From Wenzhouxiangella sp. XN201 (GTDB lineage: Bacteria > Pseudomonadota > Gammaproteobacteria > Xanthomonadales > Wenzhouxiangellaceae), in NCBI RefSeq assembly GCF_011008905.1, contig NZ_JAAIVI010000022.1:166040-230039 (forward strand): DNA of 64,000 nucleotides, in the 5' to 3' direction. The notes beneath the pieces are model-generated. The model was not told where the DNA came from. It saw nothing but the letters and a program-made list of their open reading frames with translations, and did not search any database. A program made the position numbers and the translations under genes. This document shows positions 41,130 through 51,270 of the stretch, piece after piece; the stretch's first letter is position 1, and each line of letters begins with the position of its first letter.

Positions 41130-42980
41130 TCAACCGTCCGGGCGCATCAATTCGGCAATCGTGTCGACTGGCGCCGACCCATAGCTGAGAAACTCGTTAT
41201 GAAAGGCCTTGAGGTCGAAATTCTCGCCGCGCTCGGCCTTCAGCTGTTCGCGCAGATCCATGATGGCCGCATAACCGGCGTAGTAAGACGTCAGCTGAAC
41301 CTGGCTGAGCGTCAGGCGCCGCCACTTCTGGGTCGCCTCGGACGATTCCTGGAAGGCCTCCTCGCGCATCATGCGAATCGCTTCTTCGCGCTCCAGGCCC
41401 CGCACGTGGACCGCATAGTCGAGAATGGCGTTGTGCGTGACGCGCAACAGCCACTTGCCGTGCATCAGCCACAGTTCAGGTTCACGATCGCCCCAACCGG
41501 CTTCGAGCATCATGCGCTCGGCATAGACGGCCCAGCCCTCGACCATGGCACCGTTGCCGAACAGGCTCTTGACCAGGCTCGGAGAGCGATTGGCATGCAA
41601 CAGCTGGGTGTAATGGCCGGGTATGGCCTCATGAATGTTGAGAATCTGCAGCATCCAGTCGTTGTACTCACGCAGATAACTGGCGGCCTGCTCCTCGCCG
41701 TAGGTTTCCAGCGGGGTAACGTTGTAGTAGGTCTCGGCATCGGGATTGAATGGGCCGGGCGCGCTGACCGATGCGATGGCGCCGGAGCCGCGCATGTACT
41801 CGGGCGTTTCACGCACCACCAGCGGTTTGCCCGGATCCTGATCGAGCAGATCCTTTTCGCGCACGAAATCGGCCAGCTCCGGGACCTGACGGCGAATCGT
41901 CTCGACGAAATCCTCGACCGCCACGTGTTCCTCGGACAGCCGATCGATCATCCGGCCAATACGCGCCAGTCGATCCTCCGGCATGGCCGTTGCCGGAAAG
42001 TACTTGGGCCACAAATCGGTAGTGTATTCATCCATCTCCCCGAGTAGCCGCTCCTTTTCTTCCAGTGCCCGCTCATAGAGTTCTTCGGCCGTGAAGTCGG
42101 CCTGGATGTCATAGGCGAATTTCTGCTCGTATAGATCCCTGCCCAGGCGGAATGAACGCGCATCGCCGGAGGCTTCCAGTTCGGCCAGGCGCTGCTCGAG
42201 CCAGCCGACCCAATCCTCGATGGCGGATTCCGCGCGCGGGAGCGCCTCACTCAGCGACGCCGTCAGCGCCGCGTCCAGGTCGGCTTCGGCAGCCGCCTCC
42301 CGGATGTCGGCAAGGACACTCAACGAACCCCGGTTCTGGCTAATCGCCAGCTCGGTATGCTCCAGGGTCGGCGTGCCGAGGTTGTTGCGCGCCGCGGCGT
42401 AGTACTCCGGCACTTTCTCCAGGCGGTCGCGAATCAGCGCCAGGCGCTCCGGCAATGGTGCGAAATCGGTATTGAGCAGGATACTGAGCGGCCCGGCGAC
42501 ATTGTAGCTGGAGGGTTGCCAGGTCCAGTCACGCAAGGTTTCCTGGTAGAAGCGCATCGAGTCAAATCGATTGACGAGCAGATCGTAGTCGGTGCGCCGA
42601 CCGACGGGCAGCGCCTCGCGCTCGATCGAACCCAGCTGTTCGAGTGAATCCTCGATAAAAGCCAGGCGCTGGGCACGCGTCACCACATTGGGAATCGTTA
42701 CCTGCCCGGCGTTCTCGTAGCGGCCCTCGTAAATCGCCCACTCCGGTGATTGGTCGAGCAGGGTCTCGATCAACTCATCGACCAGTACATCGAACTTCGC
42801 TACCGTTTCGGCATGCTCTGCCTCTTTTGCTTCGCCGGCGGGCTCTGCAGGTGGCGGCGTCGACGAAGCGCTTTCGGTCGGCTCTCGGGTGTCGTCAGCC
42901 GTTTCGGGGGCCGAATCTTCGGCAGGCGGGTTGCAGGCGGTCAGGGCAAGCAACAGCAGCAAGGCTATGATTTGTTTCAT
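41130..42980 (-). CDS. DUF885 family lipoprotein, putative peptidase
   Basis: 616 residues. The lipobox LTAC ends at Cys16, then an acidic Pro/Glu/Ser-rich linker of about 35 residues. The rest matches DUF885, a family related to M3/M32-like metallopeptidases, with HEAIPGH at 450-456 as the probable zinc site and a downstream Glu in VEGWAVYAE. Substrate is unknown. I use the ATG at 42980, directly before the signal peptide; an ATG 11 codons earlier would only lengthen the signal. The upstream gene hlyIII is divergent. Confidence 0.88.
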   Translation of the reverse strand: MKQIIALLLLLALTACNPPAEDSAPETADDTREPTESASSTPPPAEPAGEAKEAEHAETVAKFDVLVDELIETLLDQSPEWAIYEGRYENAGQVTIPNVVTRAQRLAFIEDSLEQLGSIEREALPVGRRTDYDLLVNRFDSMRFYQETLRDWTWQPSSYNVAGPLSILLNTDFAPLPERLALIRDRLEKVPEYYAAARNNLGTPTLEHTELAISQNRGSLSVLADIREAAAEADLDAALTASLSEALPRAESAIEDWVGWLEQRLAELEASGDARSFRLGRDLYEQKFAYDIQADFTAEELYERALEEKERLLGEMDEYTTDLWPKYFPATAMPEDRLARIGRMIDRLSEEHVAVEDFVETIRRQVPELADFVREKDLLDQDPGKPLVVRETPEYMRGSGAIASVSAPGPFNPDAETYYNVTPLETYGEEQAASYLREYNDWMLQILNIHEAIPGHYTQLLHANRSPSLVKSLFGNGAMVEGWAVYAERMMLEAGWGDREPELWLMHGKWLLRVTHNAILDYAVHVRGLEREEAIRMMREEAFQESSEATQKWRRLTLSQVQLTSYYAGYAAIMDLREQLKAERGENFDLKAFHNEFLSYGSAPVDTIAELMRPDG

Positions 42981-43070
42981 CGTACTGATTTCCGGTCGGT
43001 TCAATCGATTCATGCTACCCCAGCGAGGGGGCCAATGCAGCCGCCCGGCTCGGATCAGGCGCCCGAATGC

Positions 43071-43076
43071 TATAGT
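43071..43076 (+). promoter_or_regulatory. -10-like hexamer abutting the hemolysin-III gene start (leaderless)
   Basis: TATAGT, then TCGGGC, then ATG at 43083. Six bases separate box and start codon; no ribosome binding site is present. Confidence 0.5.
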
Positions 43077-43082
43077 TCGGGC

Positions 43083-43727
43083 ATGAGTCGGACTTCCCTG
43101 CAGCGCGAAGAATTGATCAATGCGCTTACGCACGGTCTGGGCGTAATTCTGAGTATCGGCGCCGGGGCTGTGCTGATCACCCTCGCCGGTATTCACGCGG
43201 GTGCCCGGGAAGTCATCAGCGCAGCAATCTTCGTCACCTCCCTGGTCCTGCTCTACTCCGCTTCGACCCTCTACCACGCGGCCCGGCACCCGGCCTGGAA
43301 GGCGCGACTGAAAACGCTTGATCACTGTGCCATTTTCCTGCTGATTGCCGGAACCTACACGCCGTTCACGCTGGCCGCACTGGGTGGCGGCTGGGGCTGG
43401 TCCCTATTCGGCGTGATCTGGGGACTGGCCGTGGTCGGCATTGTATTCAAGCTGTTCTTCACCGGCCGCTTCCGCGCCCTGTCCACGGCGACCTACATCG
43501 GCATGGGGTGGCTGGTCATTGTCGCGCTGGCCCCGCTGCTGCAAGTGCTGACCCCAACGGCCATGGTCGCCTTGGTGTTGGGTGGCGTGCTCTACACTGC
43601 CGGCACACTCTTCTATCACAACGAACGTGTTCCCTACGCTCACGCCATCTGGCACCTGTTCGTGCTCGCTGGCAGCGCAAGCCATTTCATAGCCGTCACG
43701 GCCCAGATGATCGGGCCTCGGGTCTGA
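43083..43727 (+). CDS. Hemolysin III / PAQR family membrane protein
   Basis: 214 residues with seven membrane segments. It fits the bacterial HlyIII (YqfA/PAQR-like) family, seen in EELINALTHGLGVILSIG, LLYSASTLYHA, LDHCAIFLLIAGTYTPF and the C-terminal YHNERVPYAHAIWHLFVLAGSASHF; the conserved His, Asp and Ser residues suggest a metal site as in PAQR receptors. Its haemolytic role is doubtful in most bacteria. The 3' end overlaps the convergent GGDEF-EAL gene by 32 bases. Confidence 0.92.
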   Translation: MSRTSLQREELINALTHGLGVILSIGAGAVLITLAGIHAGAREVISAAIFVTSLVLLYSASTLYHAARHPAWKARLKTLDHCAIFLLIAGTYTPFTLAALGGGWGWSLFGVIWGLAVVGIVFKLFFTGRFRALSTATYIGMGWLVIVALAPLLQVLTPTAMVALVLGGVLYTAGTLFYHNERVPYAHAIWHLFVLAGSASHFIAVTAQMIGPRV

Positions 43728-45624
43728 CCTGCCCGAGGGCGCGGGCAATTTGCGGCACATCGGCCGCAGGCAGCGCTTGACTGAAGAAAAATCCCTGGAA
43801 GCAGTCACAGTCCATACCGGTCAGAATGTCTAGCTGATCGAGCGTTTCCACTCCCTCGGCGACAACTTTCAGGCGCAGGCATCGCGCCATGCCGATGATG
43901 GCGGCGACCAATTCCCGGTCCGAATCGCTCGAGGCCAGATCACGGATGAAGGAGCGATCGATCTTGAGGGTGTCAAGATCGAATTCCTTGACATAGGAGA
44001 GCGAGGAGTAGCCGGTACCGAAATCATCCAGGGAAACGTGCACGCCGATGGCGCGCAGACGCCTGAGCACATCCTGCCCCGCCTGAACCTGTTCCATCAG
44101 CATCGATTCGGTAATTTCGAGGTTCAGCAACTCCGGTGAGAGCTTGGCATCCTTGAGTGCTCGCTCGACCGTTTCCACCATTCGTCCCGTCTGGAACTGG
44201 CGCGCGGACAGGTTGACGGCAACCGGCAAGCCTTCGAAACCCTCGTTTTCCCAGCTTGCGGCCTGCCGGCAGGCCTGCTCGAGGACCCACTGGCCCAGCG
44301 GCACGATCAGGCCGGATTCCTCGGTGGCCCGAATGAACTCGGTCGGGAAAAGCAGGCTTCCATCCGCCTGACGCCAGCGCACCAGGGCCTCTACGCCGCA
44401 AACCCGGTATTGCGGTCCGGCTGACACGACCGGCTGATAGTGCAGCACGAACTCCTCGGCATCGAGCGCATGTCGAAGTTGGGCATCGAGCGCCAGGCGG
44501 CGGCTGGCCGACTGCACCATGGAGGTCGAGAAAAACTGCCAGGTATTGCGCCCGCGCTGCTTGGCCCGATACATGGCGGCATTGGCGTATTGCAGCATTT
44601 CGGTGGCCGACGCCGCATCTTCCGGATACATACAGATCCCGATACTGGCGGTCACATAGACTTCGCTGCTATTGGCCAGCATGAATGGTTCGGCTACCGC
44701 AGCCAGGGTGCACTCGGCCAGTTCAGATGCACCGGCGGGTGAGTCAATGCCTGAAGCGTGAATGAGAAACTCATCGCCACCCAGACAGGCCAGGCCCGTA
44801 CCCGCCGGCAGCACGCTTTGCAGACGTCGTGCCACCAGCACCAGCAGGTCGTCACCGGTCGGATGACCAAAACTGTCGTTGACGTTGCGGAAATGATCGA
44901 GGTCGATGTAGAGGACGGCGATGCGCTCGGCTTGCTCGGACTGTTCGGAAAGCACACGGCGCAGCGTGTCCTGCACCTTCAGGCGATTCGGCAGCCCGGT
45001 CAGTGCGTCATAGTAGGCCAGTTGTTCGAGGCGCCGCTGGGCTTGCTTGAGTTCGCCGATATCAGAAAAGATCCACGCGTACAGTTCCCGGCCGCCGCGG
45101 TCGGCACCGATGTCGGTCACCATCACCTGGTAGGGATATTCCCCGTTGTCGGGCCCCCGAATCCACAGCTCACCGCGCCAGTGGCCTTCACGGGACAGGG
45201 CCTTTTCGATGCGGCCGAACACGTTCCCATTGCCCCCCGGCGCATGGAGCGTGGCCAGGTCGAGCCCGCGCAGTCGGGATTCCGGCCGGTCCAGCATGCG
45301 CTCGAAGGCGGGATTGGCAGACACGATGCGCCGACGGTGGTCGCTGAGCACGACGCCATCATGGCTGCGCTCGAAGACCACGGCCGACTGGTGTAACTCG
45401 CGAATCAGACCGGCCTGGTCGCCCAGCGCCCGCCAACTCAGCCAGAACACCAGCACCGCGCTGGCCAGGACGAACAGCCAGCCCTTGTAGGTCTGAAAGG
45501 TGGTCAGCACGCCCGGGTCGGACGTAAACTGGCGCACGGCCGAGTCGCTCATGAAAATCCAAAGCACGCCGGCCGCGGCATAGATCGCGGCCACCCTGAA
45601 CGCACGGCTGCCGGTCAGTTTCAT
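43696..45624 (-). CDS. Membrane PAS-GGDEF-EAL c-di-GMP enzyme
   Basis: 642 residues. Two membrane helices (11-27, 48-66), a PAS domain (about 78-195), a GGDEF domain and an EAL domain. GGDEF is intact at 282-286, without an RxxD I-site. In the EAL domain E412 of EALVRW, NLSARQF, LEITES, the DDFGTGYSSLSYV loop, KIDRSFI and EGVET are all intact, so phosphodiesterase activity is likely and cyclase activity possible. The start at 45624 has GGGAG eight bases upstream. Confidence 0.93.
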   Translation of the reverse strand: MKLTGSRAFRVAAIYAAAGVLWIFMSDSAVRQFTSDPGVLTTFQTYKGWLFVLASAVLVFWLSWRALGDQAGLIRELHQSAVVFERSHDGVVLSDHRRRIVSANPAFERMLDRPESRLRGLDLATLHAPGGNGNVFGRIEKALSREGHWRGELWIRGPDNGEYPYQVMVTDIGADRGGRELYAWIFSDIGELKQAQRRLEQLAYYDALTGLPNRLKVQDTLRRVLSEQSEQAERIAVLYIDLDHFRNVNDSFGHPTGDDLLVLVARRLQSVLPAGTGLACLGGDEFLIHASGIDSPAGASELAECTLAAVAEPFMLANSSEVYVTASIGICMYPEDAASATEMLQYANAAMYRAKQRGRNTWQFFSTSMVQSASRRLALDAQLRHALDAEEFVLHYQPVVSAGPQYRVCGVEALVRWRQADGSLLFPTEFIRATEESGLIVPLGQWVLEQACRQAASWENEGFEGLPVAVNLSARQFQTGRMVETVERALKDAKLSPELLNLEITESMLMEQVQAGQDVLRRLRAIGVHVSLDDFGTGYSSLSYVKEFDLDTLKIDRSFIRDLASSDSDRELVAAIIGMARCLRLKVVAEGVETLDQLDILTGMDCDCFQGFFFSQALPAADVPQIARALGQVRPEARSSGP

Positions 45625-45787
45625 GGCATGGTCTCCCTTCAGGCCCGGCGTGACGCTGGCGCAGCCAACGACCCGAAAAGGCCCGGGAACCAACTATACT
45701 ACGAATGAATCAAACTACCGAGCGAGCCGGGTATAGCCTGGCATCTGAATGGAATTCGTCCAAGGGGACAGAACGGAGACCGAAAAA

Positions 45788-46327
45788 ATGCTGCTGACTG
45801 AACGACTGAAGTCATTCGCCCTGTGCCTGACCCTGGCCAGCCTGCTCGCTGGCTGCGCCTCGACTCCGTCGAGCGACACCCTGATCAGTGAATCACGCTC
45901 GGCACTGGCCAGTTTTGTCGATCACGATCCCGGGCTCCAGCGCTGGATCGACGAGGCCTATGGCTACACGGTATTTCCCAATATCGGTAAAGGTGGTTTC
46001 TGGGTCGGCGGCGGCTTTGGCCGAGGCATCGTGTTCGAACAGGGCAAACCGGTCGGGCGTGCAACCGTCTCGCAGGCGACCATCGGAGCACAGATCGGGG
46101 CGCAGTCCTACAGCCAGGTGATCTTTTTCCGCGACGAGTCCGCCCTGCGCCGCTTCCAGCGGGAACGTTTCGAGTTCTCGGCCCAGGCAACGGCCGTGGC
46201 CGCCACCGAAGGCAAGGCCGCGACCACCAGCTATGAACGTGGTGTGGCGGTATTCAACCACGCGCGCGGCGGGCTGATGGCGGAAGCATCCGTGGGCGGA
46301 CAGAAATTCCGTTACTGGTCGCTGTAG
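45788..46327 (+). CDS. SYLF-domain lipoprotein (YSC84-like)
   Basis: 179 residues. Lipobox LAGC with Cys23. The SYLF/YSC84 domain, which binds phosphoinositide lipids in eukaryotes and has unknown function in bacteria, is seen in YGYTVFPNIGKGGFWVGGGFGRGIV, then SYSQVIFFRD and the C-terminal GVAVFNHARGGLMAEASVGGQKF. ACGGAG lies about 7 bases before the ATG. It stands alone, divergent from the GGDEF-EAL gene, with a TATACT at 45695-45700 as a weak promoter candidate. Confidence 0.9.
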   Translation: MLLTERLKSFALCLTLASLLAGCASTPSSDTLISESRSALASFVDHDPGLQRWIDEAYGYTVFPNIGKGGFWVGGGFGRGIVFEQGKPVGRATVSQATIGAQIGAQSYSQVIFFRDESALRRFQRERFEFSAQATAVAATEGKAATTSYERGVAVFNHARGGLMAEASVGGQKFRYWSL

Positions 46328-46349
46328 TCGGCCCGCCGGCCCGGCGAAG

Positions 46350-48128
46350 TCAGTCGGCCGACTCCAGGAACTGCAAGCGGGCCAACCGCGCATAGAGCGC
46401 ATTGGCGGCGACCAGTTCCTCGTGGGTTCCCTCGGCCACCACACGCCCGCCATCGAGCACAAGAATGCGATCGGCGCGCCGTACCGTGGCCAGGCGATGT
46501 GCGATGACCAGGACTGTGCGATTGGCGCTGATGTCATTGAGCGCATCCTGAACCAGGCGCTCGCTTTCGGCATCCAGGCTGGCGGTGGCTTCATCAAGCA
46601 GTAACAGGGCGGGATCCTTGATCAGAGCCCGCGCGATGGCAATGCGCTGGCGCTGCCCACCCGACAGGTGCATGCCCCGCTCACCCAGGAATGTGGCGTA
46701 CCCTTGCGGCCAGTGCGCAATGAATTCCTCGGCGTGGGCAGCACGGGCGGCAGAAACCACCGCTGCCTCTTCGGCGTCCGGCCGTCCGTAGGCAATATTC
46801 TCGCTAGCCGAGCCGGAAAACATGACAACGTCCTGGGGCACCAGCCCGAGCGAACGACGAAGTGCGGCCAGGTCGAGTTCACGCAGGTCGATTCCGCCAA
46901 CCCTGATACATCCGGCATCGGGATCGTGGAAGCGCAGCAGCAACTGGAACAGCGTCGACTTCCCGGCCCCGGAGGGCCCCACGATGGCAACCGTTTCGCC
47001 CGGTTTCACGTCCAGCTCGAGCCCGTCCAGAACCGCCTGGTCCGGCCGCGCCGGATAAGCGAAACGCACATCTTCGAACCGCACGGACAACGGGCCGACT
47101 GGCAGCCCGCGCGGTTCGGGTGGGGAGACAATGACCGGCCTGGCCTCGAGCAGTTCGGCCAGGCGCTCCATGGCGCCGGCGGCACGCTGCAGCTGACTCC
47201 AGATCTCACTCAGGCTGGCCGTCGAACCGGCTGCGATGGCGGCATACAGCACGAACTGCCCGAGCTGGCCCGGAGTCATGGCACCAGCCAACACCGAACG
47301 CGCACCCAGCCAAAGTACGAAGGTGATCGCCGCGAAAGTCATCAGAATGACCAGCACGATCAGCAGCGCGCTGGCGCGAATGCGATCGCGGGCAGCAATG
47401 AAGGCCGACTCCACCGCCCGGTCGAAGCGGCTGCGCTCTCGGTCTTCCTGGGCGAAGGCCTGGACCGTCTGCACGGCATTGATCGATTCGTCACCGAGCG
47501 CGCTGAAATCGGCCACGCGGTCCTGGGTATTGCGCGACAGGCGGCGTACCCAGCGACCGAGCAGGATGACCGGCACGACGATCAGGCCGATCAGCAGGCC
47601 GATCACGCCGGCCAGTTTGGGTGCGGTCACGACCAGGGCCAGGGAGCTGGCCACCAGCATGAGCACATTGCGCACGCCGAAGGACACGGTTGAGCCAACC
47701 AGGGTCTCGACCAGGGTGGTGTCCGTGTTGAGCCTGGAGAGCACTTCACCGGTGCGCGTGGTGCTGAAGAATTCCGGGCTCATCGACAGCACGCGGGCGT
47801 AGACAGCCTTGCGGATGTCGGCAACCACGCGCTGGCCCAGCCAACTGACCCAGTAAAAGCGCAAGCCGCCGCCGACGGCCATCATCGCGGCAGCACCGAA
47901 TAGCAGCCAGAACCAACGGTTGATGCGCTCCAGATCCTCGGCCATGAAGCCGCGATCAATAACCTGCCCCACCGCAGCCGGTATGGCCAGCGCACCCGCG
48001 GCCGAGACGAGCAGGAAGACCAGCGCCAGCAGGATCTGTGCGCGGTAACGGGCGACAAAGGGCCCGAGCGCACGCAGTGAGCCGAGTTCGCGTTTGCCTG
48101 ATTGCTGCATGGTCAGGTCCTCGTTCAT
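46350..48128 (-). CDS. MsbA-type ABC exporter, fused membrane and ATPase domains
   Basis: 592 residues. The N-terminal half (about 25-330) has six membrane helices of the type IV exporter fold. The C-terminal ATPase has Walker A GPSGAGKSTL, signature LSGGQRQRIAIARAL, Walker B LLLLDEATASLD and the switch His in IAHRL. It would work as a homodimer exporting a lipid, drug or peptide; the substrate cannot be read from the sequence. Its ATG overlaps the rarD stop by 4 bases. It is convergent with the SYLF gene. Confidence 0.92.
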   Translation of the reverse strand: MNEDLTMQQSGKRELGSLRALGPFVARYRAQILLALVFLLVSAAGALAIPAAVGQVIDRGFMAEDLERINRWFWLLFGAAAMMAVGGGLRFYWVSWLGQRVVADIRKAVYARVLSMSPEFFSTTRTGEVLSRLNTDTTLVETLVGSTVSFGVRNVLMLVASSLALVVTAPKLAGVIGLLIGLIVVPVILLGRWVRRLSRNTQDRVADFSALGDESINAVQTVQAFAQEDRERSRFDRAVESAFIAARDRIRASALLIVLVILMTFAAITFVLWLGARSVLAGAMTPGQLGQFVLYAAIAAGSTASLSEIWSQLQRAAGAMERLAELLEARPVIVSPPEPRGLPVGPLSVRFEDVRFAYPARPDQAVLDGLELDVKPGETVAIVGPSGAGKSTLFQLLLRFHDPDAGCIRVGGIDLRELDLAALRRSLGLVPQDVVMFSGSASENIAYGRPDAEEAAVVSAARAAHAEEFIAHWPQGYATFLGERGMHLSGGQRQRIAIARALIKDPALLLLDEATASLDAESERLVQDALNDISANRTVLVIAHRLATVRRADRILVLDGGRVVAEGTHEELVAANALYARLARLQFLESAD

Positions 48129-49036
48129 GCCGTTCCTCGGGAGAGTGCCCGCCCGCGCCGGTAATGTCGCCAGCCGGCCCAGGTGAACAGTAACAGGCCG
48201 GTCCAGATCAGGCCGAAGGTAGTGGCATGATCCGGCGTGAAGGGCTCATCGAACAGGAAGACCGCCAACACAAAGGTCATGCTCGGTGCCAGGTACTGCA
48301 TGAGACCAATGGTACCGAGATTGAGACGCCGCACGGCCGCGGCGAACAGTACCAGCGGAACCAGGGTAATCAGCCCGGTGCCGGCCAGCAGTGTCGCTTC
48401 CGGGACATGGGCGGGGTCGAATGCCAGCATCCCCTGCCGGCTCAACCAGAACAGCCACAAAAGGGCGACGGGCGTCATCAGCAGGGTTTCCCAGAACAGA
48501 CCGACCAGCGGACCGACATCGGTCTTCTTCCGGACCAGGCCATAGAGGGCAAAACTGAATGCCAGGATCAGGGCAATCCAGGGGAACTGACCCACGCGCA
48601 GGGTCATCCAGGCAGTCCCCGCGGCCGCCAGCAGCACGGCCAGAACCTGTAGCCGGCTCAAAGTTTCGCGAAAGACCAGCAGACCGAGCAGGACACTGAC
48701 CAAGGGATTGATGAAGTAGCCCAGGCTCGTTGACAGCACACGATCCGAGTTGATGGCATACACGAAAGTCAGCCAGTTGGCCGCGATCAGAACCGAGCTG
48801 ATGGCCAGGGCCAGCAGCACGCGCGGCCGGACTCGGATGTGGATAAAAAAACGCCGACGTTCGCGCACGGCCAGCACCGCGGCGAGCAACAGCATCGACC
48901 AGATCACGCGATGGGCAATGATCTCATCGGCCCGGACCGTACCAAGCAGCTTGAAGTAGAGTGGCGCCAGGCCCCAGATGCCGAAGGCGCCCAGCGCCGC
49001 AATCAGGCCCAACGTTCGTTCTCGGTCAGTACTCAA
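48125..49036 (-). CDS. rarD: RarD-type EamA transporter
   Basis: 303 residues with ten membrane segments in two EamA repeats. It matches E. coli RarD from LIAALGAFGIWGLAPLYFKL onward, with ADEIIAHRVIWS, SLGYFINPLVSVLLG and FRETLSRLQ. The substrate of RarD is not established. No ATG lies at the expected place; a TTG at 49036 gives the same N-terminal length as E. coli RarD. The only upstream ATG (49144) would place the start on the far side of the rplQ terminator, so I reject it. It is coupled to the ABC exporter gene. Confidence 0.87.
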   Translation of the reverse strand: MSTDRERTLGLIAALGAFGIWGLAPLYFKLLGTVRADEIIAHRVIWSMLLLAAVLAVRERRRFFIHIRVRPRVLLALAISSVLIAANWLTFVYAINSDRVLSTSLGYFINPLVSVLLGLLVFRETLSRLQVLAVLLAAAGTAWMTLRVGQFPWIALILAFSFALYGLVRKKTDVGPLVGLFWETLLMTPVALLWLFWLSRQGMLAFDPAHVPEATLLAGTGLITLVPLVLFAAAVRRLNLGTIGLMQYLAPSMTFVLAVFLFDEPFTPDHATTFGLIWTGLLLFTWAGWRHYRRGRALSRGTA

Positions 49037-49098
49037 GACGAAAGTCTGGAAGGAGGAAGGAAACGTCAATTCTAGCCCGGGTGTGCATAAACCAGAAC

Positions 49099-49126
49099 AA
49101 AAAAAGCCCGGCACGAGGGCCGGGCT
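49099..49126 (-). terminator. Intrinsic terminator of the S10-spc-alpha cluster
   Basis: On the minus strand an 8-bp stem AGCCCGGC/GCCGGGCT with a 6-base loop is followed by seven U. It begins about 30 bases after the rplQ stop, and is the clearest intrinsic terminator in the window. Confidence 0.9.
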
Positions 49127-49156
49127 TCCTGAACCTCCGGTCAATCAACCGGAAAA

Positions 49157-49543
49157 CTATTCAGCGTTGTCGGCGGCCGGCGCATCCGGGCGATCCACCA
49201 GCTCCACGTAGGCCATGGGCGCGTTGTCGCCGTTGCGGAAACCGCACTTGAGAATGCGCAGATAACCGCCTGGGCGCTCCCGATAGCGCGGACCCAGCTC
49301 GGAAAAGAGCTTGCCCACCGCATCCTTGTCGCGCAGGCGATTGAAGGCCAGGCGCCGCGCGGAAACGCTGTCGTCCTTGGCCAGGGTGATCAGCGGCTCA
49401 GCCACGCGCCGCAATTCCTTGGCCTTGGGCAACGTGGTCTTGATCAGCTCATGTTCGATCAGGCTGGCAGTCATATTGCGGAACATCGCGCGACGGTGCG
49501 GCGAATTCCGGTTGAGCTTGCGACCTGCTTTGCGATGACGCAT
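49157..49543 (-). CDS. rplQ: 50S ribosomal protein L17
   Basis: 128 residues from the ATG at 49543 ([14 protein letters not shown], the universal L17 start). L17 sits near the peptide exit tunnel. The core ending [19 protein letters not shown] is intact and is followed by a short acidic, Ala-rich tail. Last gene of the ribosomal cluster, 13 bases after rpoA and just before the terminator. Confidence 0.97.
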   Translation of the reverse strand: MRHRKAGRKLNRNSPHRRAMFRNMTASLIEHELIKTTLPKAKELRRVAEPLITLAKDDSVSARRLAFNRLRDKDAVGKLFSELGPRYRERPGGYLRILKCGFRNGDNAPMAYVELVDRPDAPAADNAE

Positions 49544-49556
49544 CGTCGTTCTCTCC

Positions 49557-50561
49557 TCAGTGCTCGGTGCGCGCCAGCGAGGGCGGCGGCCAGTTTTCCA
49601 GGCGGGTTCCAAGCGACAGATCGTGGGTCGCCAGCACCGTCTTGATTTCGGTCAGGGACTTCTTGCCCAGATTCGGCGTCTTGAGCAGCTCGGTTTCGGT
49701 CCGCTGTACCAGATCGCCCACGTACTGGATGTGTTCGGCCTTGAGACAGTTGGCTGAACGCACCGTCAGTTCCAGGTCATCGATCGGCCTGAGCAGGATC
49801 GGATCGAAGCTTTCGGTGGCCGTTTCCGTCTCATCCTTCTCGCGGGCGACGAACTCGACAAATACCGACATCTGATCGACAAGGATTCCCGCAGCCAGCT
49901 TGACCGCGTCCTCGCAGCTCATGGTGCCGTTGGTTTCGATGTCCAGCACCAGCTTGTCAAGATCGGTTCGCTGGCCAACACGCGCGCTTTCGACGCTGTA
50001 GGCCACGCGGTGGACCGGGCAGTACGAGGCGTCGAGCTGCAGGCGACCGATGGTACGCGACTCTTCCTCGGTAAAGCGCAGCGCCGCGGCAGGCTGGTAG
50101 CCAACACCTCGCGTGACCTTGAGCTGCATGCGAAGCTTCGTGTCCTTGGTCAGCGTGCAAATCACGTGGTCCGGATTCACCAACTCGATGTCATGATCAA
50201 GCTGAATATCGCCGGCCGTGACCGGACCCTTCTTGTCCTTGCTCAAGGTCAGCGTGGCTTCATCGCGCGAGTGCATGCGAATCGCAACGTCCTTGAGATT
50301 GAGCAGGACCTCGACGATGTCTTCCTGAAGACCGTCGACAGCGGTGTACTCGTGCAGCACGCCGTCCATCTCGGCCTCGGTAATCGCGCTACCGGGAATC
50401 GACGACAGCAGAATGCGCCGCAGGGCGTTACCCAGGGTGTGGCCGAAACCGCGCTCGAGCGGCTCGAGCGTAATGCGAGCGCGACGCGGCGAAATCTCGT
50501 CGACCACGAGACCCTTGGGCTTGAGCATCGTGCCGATAAGTTCGCTTATCTGGCCTGACAT
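49557..50561 (-). CDS. rpoA: RNA polymerase subunit alpha
   Basis: 334 residues. The N-terminal domain (about 1-235) dimerises and nucleates polymerase assembly ([30 protein letters not shown]). The C-terminal domain (about 250-320) binds UP elements and activators; the DNA-contacting stretch [11 protein letters not shown] and [11 protein letters not shown] are intact. It lies between rpsD and rplQ as is standard. Confidence 0.98.
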   Translation of the reverse strand: MSGQISELIGTMLKPKGLVVDEISPRRARITLEPLERGFGHTLGNALRRILLSSIPGSAITEAEMDGVLHEYTAVDGLQEDIVEVLLNLKDVAIRMHSRDEATLTLSKDKKGPVTAGDIQLDHDIELVNPDHVICTLTKDTKLRMQLKVTRGVGYQPAAALRFTEEESRTIGRLQLDASYCPVHRVAYSVESARVGQRTDLDKLVLDIETNGTMSCEDAVKLAAGILVDQMSVFVEFVAREKDETETATESFDPILLRPIDDLELTVRSANCLKAEHIQYVGDLVQRTETELLKTPNLGKKSLTEIKTVLATHDLSLGTRLENWPPPSLARTEH

Positions 50562-50617
50562 GTTTGGCTCTCCAAAATCTGTTTTCGTAAAGTGCGCGAC
50601 GGGAATACGTCTGCGGC

Positions 50618-51244
50618 TTACTTCGAGTACAACTCGACGATCAGGTTCTCATTGATGTCCGGCGGCAGATCATCGCGGTCCGGCGACACCTTGAAGACAC
50701 CTTCCATCTTGTCGAAGTCGACATCGATCCAGCCGGGCACCAGATCCAGTTCGCGCGCGACATTAATCGCCTCCTGGATGCGTAGCTGCTTCTTCGCCTT
50801 TTCGCGAATCGCGATGCGATCGTCAGCCTGCACCTGGTACGACGCGATATTGACGACCTTGCCATTGACCTCGATCGACTTGTGGCTGACCAGCTGCCTG
50901 GCCTGGGCGCGCGTTACCGCAAAGCCCATGCGATAGACCACGTTGTCGAGTCGGTTCTCCAGCAGCTGCAGCAGGTTCTCGCCCGTAGCGCCTTTGCGGC
51001 GTGCCGCTTCCTTGTAGTAGTTGCGGAACTGCTTCTCCAGCACGCCATACATACGACGTACCTTCTGCTTCTCCCGCAGCTGCAGCGCATAGTCGGACAG
51101 TCGCTGACGACGACTGTCGCCATGCTGCCCTGGCGGCTGGTTAAGCTTGCACTTCGACTCAAGGCCGCGTGCCGGGCTCTTGAGATTGAGATCGACGCCT
51201 TCGCGGCGCGCGAGCTTGCAGGTGGGTCCAGTATATCTAGCCAT
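50618..51244 (-). CDS. rpsD: 30S ribosomal protein S4
   Basis: 208 residues. Primary 16S rRNA binder that nucleates body assembly and, in E. coli, represses the alpha operon. [16 protein letters not shown] opens the protein; the S4 RNA-binding domain [21 protein letters not shown] follows. The gap of 56 bases to rpoA holds nothing notable. Confidence 0.98.
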   Translation of the reverse strand: MARYTGPTCKLARREGVDLNLKSPARGLESKCKLNQPPGQHGDSRRQRLSDYALQLREKQKVRRMYGVLEKQFRNYYKEAARRKGATGENLLQLLENRLDNVVYRMGFAVTRAQARQLVSHKSIEVNGKVVNIASYQVQADDRIAIREKAKKQLRIQEAINVARELDLVPGWIDVDFDKMEGVFKVSPDRDDLPPDINENLIVELYSK

Positions 51245-51270
51245 ATTTCTTCAGTCTGCCTGCCGGTGAC

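Noticed and set aside
45695..45700. TATACT as promoter of the SYLF lipoprotein gene
   Set aside because: No -35 at usable spacing and nearly 90 bases of leader; recorded only as a weak possibility.
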